A stretch of DNA of 42,130 nt from a virus. The DNA lies in IMG/VR virus record IMGVR_UViG_3300034062_004471, positions 1-42,130 of that record; one strand, 5' to 3'. Both the position numbers and the translations under genes were made by a program. Positions 37,601-42,130 of this stretch are shown here, piece by piece (within the stretch, counting starts at the first letter, position 1; each line of letters opens with the position of its first letter). The notes beneath the pieces were generated by a model. It worked only from the letters and a program-made list of their open reading frames with translations, had not been told where the DNA came from and did no database searches.

Positions 37601-38423
37601 AAAAACTGGAATTTATTATAATTTTAAGAAAAATAATCCATTTTCTATATACAATGCCTCATCTCCATATCTTTATTTAACAAAGACAAGCGGTATTCAG
37701 TTAAAAGGAACCTATGACCCTTTAGTAAATAGAGGGCTCATGATTCCAATCAACTCAAGCAGAGCAGATGGATTTAAAGTCATCGCAGCACAACTTGCAA
37801 TTAGATTTGACGGAGATTATTTTCCCTATGCGCCAACACAGGTTTTTGAGATAGAAGGCAAAAGCATGCATATTAAATTCTATCTTGTTGCCTGCGATCC
37901 AAGCGGTAGACGAGCAAAAATATACGCAATTGATGAAAAGACTGGGCTAGTTCAAGATGGCATAGGGTTTTACTGGAATGGCAAACTTGTAAAAGAGCCA
38001 GTTGTCACTTTGCAAGACTGGGGATTCCTTGGTATTAGTTTTGCAGACAGCCTAGACTTCTCATCTTTCGAGGGGGCAATCAGACTGACTGGACCATTAC
38101 TATTTAACAACATATCCTTCTATCAATCAACGAACCTACAAGAAGTACAAAATATTTCCGAAAGACCTTGGTTTAGAGTCAGGGTCCTTAATTCTAGAGA
38201 GTTAGACTGGAAATTTTGGAATGTTGGCTCTTTTAACTGGAATAAGGTTCTTGTTCTTTCAGAAACAAGTTATTATGGAGTAAACCCATCTGAAGTTTAT
38301 AAGAGTTATACGGGTACAAATAAGATCATCGTAGACGATGAAAAGGTTTTAAGGTTTGGAAACTACAAATATACTGCCTATTCTGAAGTAAACTGGAGCC
38401 AAGTCGTAGTAGATCCAGTTTGA
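34674..38423 (+). CDS. Large tail or virion protein with LamG-like domain
   Basis: A 1249-residue protein starting MSTSSNLYAEKVFAEHPIGL, and the largest gene in the window. The N-terminal half contains a concanavalin/LamG-type jelly roll (about 285-405: YTLEMWLRINSYSNE...DGPAIGLKIGN...LLINGEEVIS), a fold that binds glycans. The rest is beta-rich with many Tyr, Asn and Ser. No protease motif is visible. A role in adsorption or as a tail-tip protein is inferred from its location between fibres and head genes. No signal peptide. Confidence 0.7.
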   Translation: MSTSSNLYAEKVFAEHPIGLWALDDNADYISLISNEQRVLSSIPRWEIFGGTVAAYPESVGEPFPGSYVGRIIADPTPDRKNASVTLRSKDTFSSSILNKYLRTFSLGTYIYSESSYVSGFEIGYQYTDTTSGQEISHLKNFDTVINNSWIFISETFDIPEDALEIKLVIKINFVGNVEKENAFKINGITFGQWSEEFASTSLGTIPENIPSNISIAPQKGIVAKCYGLQELNAYYLASDNMLKAKNSGIPLVYGTSGHTTLYENIGLPSLIVPGLGMLNKDGQYKQYTLEMWLRINSYSNETKRIIGPIASSDGIYVDGPAIGLKIGNEYKTNYIGEWTRPMLVHLKVGKDSASLLINGEEVISIPYSQSLANLPSKLNNTKDQDWIGFYAYEDISPIDLDCVGIYPYLVPNQVAKRRYVFGQGVEIPENINSSYSGTSVTIDYSFADYTANYSYPKTGSWNQGFSDNIDASNRSLSVMSHPLPQVVLSSKTKSELFEDNKVSNRIEDTASFFYDTKDYFSFKPNNSWDSVSGYLFFENFDVLKTPISAFYGCFQLKGNATTPQILFKIEKENTSNYFKIQVENNTLKYIISSNGKTETLYSSEVLNQNEFFEVGVNIPRFIEVFGNPVSGFFGSLGDLRMYVGGDKTNTATFNGKIYNIGFATKYNFQKIKSLFNEIGVPKLNEDLFFAYQNNQLIDIDAGIDTTSLPPYGGLTDVSPGAISGGGVILLEEDFLIEHTASYTLVPDILFDKYTLAIAANAYWEDNLPLTYFAESVFDKRGDKYFDLDFIQFNVNYPIPTKTIAIETDPVEWTYQELNDQYGSPVQRTYESLDNYLFTGYNDYEDLKNKISKDYKYNTDGSLVKTYITFQYTELGANAVSEYFTKLERPARNGVLIPGVDWMTTKYEVVDNMIIYPPSGVDFNDLSIVTHIDINIKNSEVNNVSIKNVSYASQALNDSNASPIGTRFGTSIYPYTKTGIYYNFKKNNPFSIYNASSPYLYLTKTSGIQLKGTYDPLVNRGLMIPINSSRADGFKVIAAQLAIRFDGDYFPYAPTQVFEIEGKSMHIKFYLVACDPSGRRAKIYAIDEKTGLVQDGIGFYWNGKLVKEPVVTLQDWGFLGISFADSLDFSSFEGAIRLTGPLLFNNISFYQSTNLQEVQNISERPWFRVRVLNSRELDWKFWNVGSFNWNKVLVLSETSYYGVNPSEVYKSYTGTNKIIVDDEKVLRFGNYKYTAYSEVNWSQVVVDPV

Positions 38424-38425
38424 TA

Positions 38426-38434
38426 TGGTATACT
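38426..38434 (+). promoter_or_regulatory. Promoter TGG-TATACT at the head genes
   Basis: TATACT lies 7 nt before ATG 38442 and 1 nt before ATG 38436, so the start at 38442 fits a leaderless message. Confidence 0.6.
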
Positions 38435-38441
38435 TATGGTT

Positions 38442-38828
38442 ATGGATTCCTTAATCAACCCAAAAACTGGTGAGCCGATTGTAAAGAATGTAAGACGACA
38501 AGTCATTGAAAAGAACTATGACTGGGGCCTTTATGTGTACAAAAAAGCAAATGGCAAGTGGTTTACAGATGGAAACGGTTCTGTACTCAACATACCTTCA
38601 GACAAGAACGATATTTCTAGGATGGCAGAATTAAAAAAGACTGCAATGCACTATGGTGATCCAGGAGATGGTACATGTGTATTTGTTCCAGGACTAACAA
38701 GAGTAAGTGAAGAAGAATACTCAGAACAAGTTGATAGATTAAATGCTGGACTTATCCCTTCTCTAAACGACCTTGGTGCAGTTCAGGCAGCAAAAGATAC
38801 AATTGCTAAGTATGGTGACGAGGAGTAA
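38442..38828 (+). CDS. Conserved protein upstream of portal
   Basis: A 128-residue protein starting MDSLINPKTGEPIVKNVRRQ (an ATG two codons earlier is possible). It has an aromatic YDWGLYVYKKANGKWFTDGN core and an acidic tail. Its place directly before portal suggests a packaging or head-assembly accessory. No family recognised. Confidence 0.6.
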   Translation: MDSLINPKTGEPIVKNVRRQVIEKNYDWGLYVYKKANGKWFTDGNGSVLNIPSDKNDISRMAELKKTAMHYGDPGDGTCVFVPGLTRVSEEEYSEQVDRLNAGLIPSLNDLGAVQAAKDTIAKYGDEE

Positions 38829-38830
38829 TT

Positions 38831-40423
38831 ATGCAAGACAACGAATATGAAATTGGTGCAAGAATTGACGAAGCAGTAAAAAAAGATGATACTTTTGCAA
38901 AGTCAGATCCGTTTAGTGGCAACTGGGAAACATTAAAAACTTTAGATGGTTTGGATGCAAACTTTAAAAGAAGAACAAGCAGAATGTCATCTAAGATGGT
39001 TGAGCCAACAACTCAATATACAACTGCAGCACTTGCTGGAAAAAGCGGTATTGACGGAGCACAATCAAAAGAAATTAACCCAGGTCTAGTATATGTAAAC
39101 GGCTATGGAATGTTTGATGTTATTACACCTCCATGGAACCTATATGAATTAGCAAACTATTACGACACATCATTTGCAAACCACGCAGCAATTGATGCAA
39201 AGGTCGAAAACATTGTTGGCCTTGGTTATGAGTTTAAGGTTTCTCCAAGAACAATGATGAGACTTGAAGCATCAGAAGATAATAGCGCAACACAAAAGGC
39301 ACGAAAGAGAATTGAACGAGCAAAGATTGAAATGCGTGATTGGCTAGAGTCACTTAATGATGATGACTCATTTACAGCAACAATGGAAAAAGTTTATACA
39401 GATCTTCAGTCTACTGGCAATGGTTATTTAGAAATTGGAAGAACAACTCGTGGAGAAATTGGATACGTTGGACATATACCAGCAACAACAATGCGAGTAC
39501 GAAGAATCAAAGACGGATATGTACAGATCATTGGAAACAAGATTGTCTACTTCCGCAACTTTGGAGCAAAGAACCAAAACCCACTAACAACAGATGCTAG
39601 ACCAAATGAAATTATTCACTTTAAGCAGTACTCACCTCTAAACACATTTTATGGAGTGCCAGACATTATGTCGGCTATAAACTCACTACATGGAGACTCT
39701 CTTGCTTCACAATACAATATTGATTATTTTGCAAACAAAGCAGTCCCAAGATATGTTGTAACATTAAAGGGTGCGAAACTTTCTGGTGATGCAGAAGACA
39801 AGATGTTTAGATTCTTACAAACAAGTCTCAGAGGGCAGTCTCACAGAACGCTATATATTCCACTTCCAGGTGATAGCGAAAATAATAAAGTTGAATTTAA
39901 AATGGAGCCCATCGAAGACGGTATACAGGACGGCTCATTTAAAGAGTATCGTAAGCAAAACCGTGATGACATCCTAGTAGCACATCAAGTGCCACTGTCT
40001 AAACTTGGAGGTGGCGATTCTGGATCTATTGCAGCAGCACTTGCACAGGATCGCACCTTTAAGGAGCAGGTTGCAAGACCAGCACAGAGGCAACTTGAAA
40101 AAATGATCAATAAGATCATTCGTGAAAAGACAGATATTATTGAGTTTGTGTTTAACGAGTTGACACTAACAGATGAAATTGCACAGTCTCAGATTCTTGA
40201 AAGATATGTAAAGAATCAAATCATTACTCCTAATGAGGCTAGAGTTGTTCTGGATATGCCACAGAGAGATGGTGGAGATGAGGTCTTAGACCTTAAGCCA
40301 ACAACCGCAGCAGAAGCAAATACAACAAGAGCAAGAGACTCTGAAAGAACAAATAACAATTCTGACAGCACTTCTACAGTTGCTGGAAGGAATCCAAAGG
40401 GAGAGGGCCGAAGCACCTCTTAG
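38831..40423 (+). CDS. Portal protein
   Basis: A 530-residue protein with the pattern of PBSX/HK97-type portals: NHAAIDAKVENIVGLGYEFK near 115, PATTMRVRRIKDGYVQIIGN, and PNEIIHFKQYSPLNTFYGVP with DIMSAINSLHGDSLASQYN. The C-terminus is Ser/Thr/Asn-rich. It forms the dodecameric ring through which DNA enters the head. It starts 2 nt after the preceding gene. Confidence 0.88.
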   Translation: MQDNEYEIGARIDEAVKKDDTFAKSDPFSGNWETLKTLDGLDANFKRRTSRMSSKMVEPTTQYTTAALAGKSGIDGAQSKEINPGLVYVNGYGMFDVITPPWNLYELANYYDTSFANHAAIDAKVENIVGLGYEFKVSPRTMMRLEASEDNSATQKARKRIERAKIEMRDWLESLNDDDSFTATMEKVYTDLQSTGNGYLEIGRTTRGEIGYVGHIPATTMRVRRIKDGYVQIIGNKIVYFRNFGAKNQNPLTTDARPNEIIHFKQYSPLNTFYGVPDIMSAINSLHGDSLASQYNIDYFANKAVPRYVVTLKGAKLSGDAEDKMFRFLQTSLRGQSHRTLYIPLPGDSENNKVEFKMEPIEDGIQDGSFKEYRKQNRDDILVAHQVPLSKLGGGDSGSIAAALAQDRTFKEQVARPAQRQLEKMINKIIREKTDIIEFVFNELTLTDEIAQSQILERYVKNQIITPNEARVVLDMPQRDGGDEVLDLKPTTAAEANTTRARDSERTNNNSDSTSTVAGRNPKGEGRSTS

Positions 40424-40466
40424 TGTCCAATATGTCCACATTGTGATATATGTATAAAAGGGGGTT

Positions 40467-40472
40467 TATAAT
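40467..40472 (+). promoter_or_regulatory. TATAAT box upstream of the protease gene
   Basis: Lies 3 nt before ATG 40476 and 6 nt before the in-frame GTG 40479. The gap 40424-40475 also has two TGTCCA repeats. The exact start codon is uncertain. Confidence 0.45.
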
Positions 40473-40475
40473 ATA

Positions 40476-41813
40476 ATGGTGAGCAATATATCTAAAGCCC
40501 ATTGGAATTCTGATGGGAATAATCTACGTCTTTCAATGCCTTTTAGTAAGGTAGACAAAGAGCGACGAATCGTTTCTGGATTTGCATCTTTGGACAATAT
40601 CGATAAGCAAGATGACATTGTAACAGCCGAAGCATCAATGGAAGCATTTGCAAAATTCCGAGGTAATATTAGAGAAATGCACCAGCCACTAGCAGTAGGC
40701 AAGATGGTAAACTTTAAAGCAGAAAAGTATTTTGATCCAGAATCAAAGAAGTTTTATAATGGAGTATTTGTATCAGCATATGTTTCAAAGGGTGCACAAG
40801 ATACTTGGGAAAAGGTTCTAGATGGAACCCTTGCTGGTTTCTCTATTGGTGGAAGAATGAACAAGTGGGATGATGGGTTTGATGAAAAGTCAGATAAAGC
40901 AATTAGAATTATTAAGCAATACGATTTGGTTGAGTTGAGTCTTGTAGATTCCCCAGCAAATCAGTTTGCAAATATTGTATCTGTTGAAAAAGTTGACGGA
41001 GTAGATATTATTAAGGCTGACGAAACAGTTTTAGAAAATGTTTTTTATGATAAAGAATCAGGAATTGTAATGGTTTCAGAAAATGAATCAGAGTTAAGTC
41101 CAACTACTGGTGAGCAAATGGCAAATATAGGTTTCGTTGAAAAAACGGATAATGAAAAGATAGACATGATAAAATTCTTAGTTGATAGTGCTAAAGGCAT
41201 TAATACTTCTAAGATTAACAAGGAGGTACAACCTATGACAAAATCAAAAACACAAGTTGAAAAGACAGATGTAGTTGAAGATGTTGTGGTCGCTCCAGAG
41301 GCAGATGCCGTGGTTGAAGAAGTTACCGAAGAAGTTGCAAAGGCAGAAGAGACAGAAACAGCAGATGTTGTTAAGTCAGACTCAGTACCAGCAACAGAGA
41401 CTGAAGATGCACCAGTTGCAGAAACAGTTGAAGAAGTAGCAGGCTCAGACGCAGACGTATCTAAGTCAGATAATGTAGTTGTAGAAGCAATTGCAGAAAT
41501 CAAGAATAATCTAACATCAGCCTTTAGCGATCTATTGTCAACAGTAAAGTCTTTGCAAGCAGAAGTAGAACTTCTTAAGTCTTCAAAGGTCGATGTCGAC
41601 ACAGTAAAGGATTCATTTGCAGCAGTTGCAAAAGATATTGCAGCAGTGTCAAGTGAATTTAATGAATTTGGAAAACGAGTAGACGCTGTGGAAGCAGACA
41701 CCGCATTCCGAAAGTCTGGAGATATCGGCGATATCTTCCAGTCTCAACCTGAAATGGTTGAAAAATCCCTATGGGGCGGTAGTTTCCTCAAAACAGCCGA
41801 TCTATTCAAATGA
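40476..41813 (+). CDS. XkdF-like prohead protease fused to scaffold region
   Basis: A 445-residue protein. Residues about 15-170 form a phage serine protease (S78/XkdF-like): RRIVSGFASLDNIDKQDDIV, catalytic His in IREMHQP (near 69) and Ser in DLVELSLVDSPAN (near 155). The C-terminal half is acidic and Glu/Val/Ala-rich with predicted coiled coil, typical of scaffold. An internal in-frame ATG at 41235 has its own strong ribosome site, so the scaffold can be made alone. Confidence 0.88.
   Translation: MVSNISKAHWNSDGNNLRLSMPFSKVDKERRIVSGFASLDNIDKQDDIVTAEASMEAFAKFRGNIREMHQPLAVGKMVNFKAEKYFDPESKKFYNGVFVSAYVSKGAQDTWEKVLDGTLAGFSIGGRMNKWDDGFDEKSDKAIRIIKQYDLVELSLVDSPANQFANIVSVEKVDGVDIIKADETVLENVFYDKESGIVMVSENESELSPTTGEQMANIGFVEKTDNEKIDMIKFLVDSAKGINTSKINKEVQPMTKSKTQVEKTDVVEDVVVAPEADAVVEEVTEEVAKAEETETADVVKSDSVPATETEDAPVAETVEEVAGSDADVSKSDNVVVEAIAEIKNNLTSAFSDLLSTVKSLQAEVELLKSSKVDVDTVKDSFAAVAKDIAAVSSEFNEFGKRVDAVEADTAFRKSGDIGDIFQSQPEMVEKSLWGGSFLKTADLFK
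41221..41813 (+). CDS. Nested scaffold protein from an internal start
   Basis: AGGAGG (41221-41226) lies 8 nt before an in-frame ATG at 41235, giving a 192-residue acidic coiled-coil protein starting MTKSKTQVEKTDVVEDVVVA. The coding part is 41235-41813; the interval given includes the ribosome site. Such nested scaffolds are known in other phages (for example C and Nu3 of lambda). The protease removes scaffold during maturation. Confidence 0.7.
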
Positions 41814-41836
41814 ACAAATCACTAGGAGGTGACAAT

Positions 41837-42130
41837 ATGTCAGAAGAAATAATCAAAAACCAGCCAGGCGCTGCGGGAGATCTAGGTGGAACAACACCAG
41901 GTCTTTACCAGGGTCAAGGTGCTTTCGCATCAGGTGGAATTGGTGGAGTAAGTAACCCAGGTGCAGATACACTTGGTAACATTCCAACAGCAACTCTTGG
42001 ATCTACAAGCGGAGCAAACGCTGTTAACCCTAGTGGTTCAGCGGCTTCTGGAATTTTGCGCCCTGAGCAGGCACGTCGTTTTATCGACTATGTTTGGGAT
42101 GCAACAGTATTAGCAAAGGATGGCCGTCGT
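41837..42130 (+). CDS. Major capsid protein, N-terminal part (runs off window)
   Basis: 98 codons starting MSEEIIKNQPGAAGDLGGTT with AGGAGGT 7 nt upstream. A flexible Gly/Ser/Asn-rich N-terminus is followed by GILRPEQARRFIDYVWDATV, a motif seen at the start of many tailed-phage capsid proteins. Its position after portal and protease/scaffold agrees. The rest lies outside the window. Confidence 0.75.
   Translation, partial: MSEEIIKNQPGAAGDLGGTTPGLYQGQGAFASGGIGGVSNPGADTLGNIPTATLGSTSGANAVNPSGSAASGILRPEQARRFIDYVWDATVLAKDGRR

Noticed and set aside
1-42130. tRNA or tmRNA genes
   Set aside because: No cloverleaf with a T-loop GTTCRA motif and acceptor stem was found by eye; a covariance search would be decisive.

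Overview
This is an AT-rich, gene-dense fragment of a tailed double-stranded DNA phage (Caudoviricetes). No integrase, repressor, tRNA or CRISPR array was seen. The right end carries portal, prohead protease, scaffold and the start of a major capsid gene. The centre is a roughly 24 kb tail-fibre and appendage region. The left end holds compact operons of microproteins. A low-GC actinobacterial host, perhaps a freshwater lineage, is an inference from three things: many leaderless start sites with extended -10 promoters, TGTGA-N6-TCACA operators of the CRP/GlxR type, and a cytochrome P450. It is not proven.

Left arm (1-6003, minus strand): about 20 tiny genes in operons, joined by TAATG or ATGA overlaps, many with CxxC motifs. 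The inter-operon gaps repeat a modular layout: terminator hairpin, GGACGTG block, DnaA boxes (in two gaps), GGCGTGTCG block, a perfect CRP-type palindrome, then an extended -10 promoter. The gaps at 3617-3887 and 4779-5000 are the best origin candidates. A divergent control region (6060-6302) also fires to the right through a long structured leader into three small genes (6461-7002).

Accessory block (7139-10750): a complete phage-borne cytochrome P450, a 60-residue peptide ending in a CxCxxCxC cluster, a GT60-like (hydroxyproline-linked GlcNAc) glycosyltransferase, a possible DHH-type phosphoesterase, and a small membrane/coiled-coil protein.

Fibre region (10940-38423, mostly plus strand): collagen-like, proline-rich, Cys-module, VTGN-repeat and Mtd_N-type fibre proteins. 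A modification cassette lies inside it (16712-20666): a zinc-ribbon protein, a 2OG-Fe(II) oxygenase, an O-fucosyltransferase-like enzyme, an SGNH hydrolase and a GDP-mannose 3,5-epimerase. A secreted lysozyme-like gene sits on the opposite strand. One fibre ends in 16 Phe-Gly-Ala repeats plus a Hint domain. A class II ribonucleotide reductase and a 1249-residue LamG-like protein follow.

Working model: the oxygenase and the glycosyltransferases decorate the collagen-like and proline-rich fibres, much as Skp1 or plant hydroxyproline-rich glycoproteins are decorated. The epimerase would supply GDP-L-galactose, a close analogue of GDP-L-fucose, to the fucosyltransferase-like enzyme. Late genes appear to be switched on individually by TG[G/A]TATAAT boxes placed 6-7 nt before the start codon, so that many messages are leaderless.
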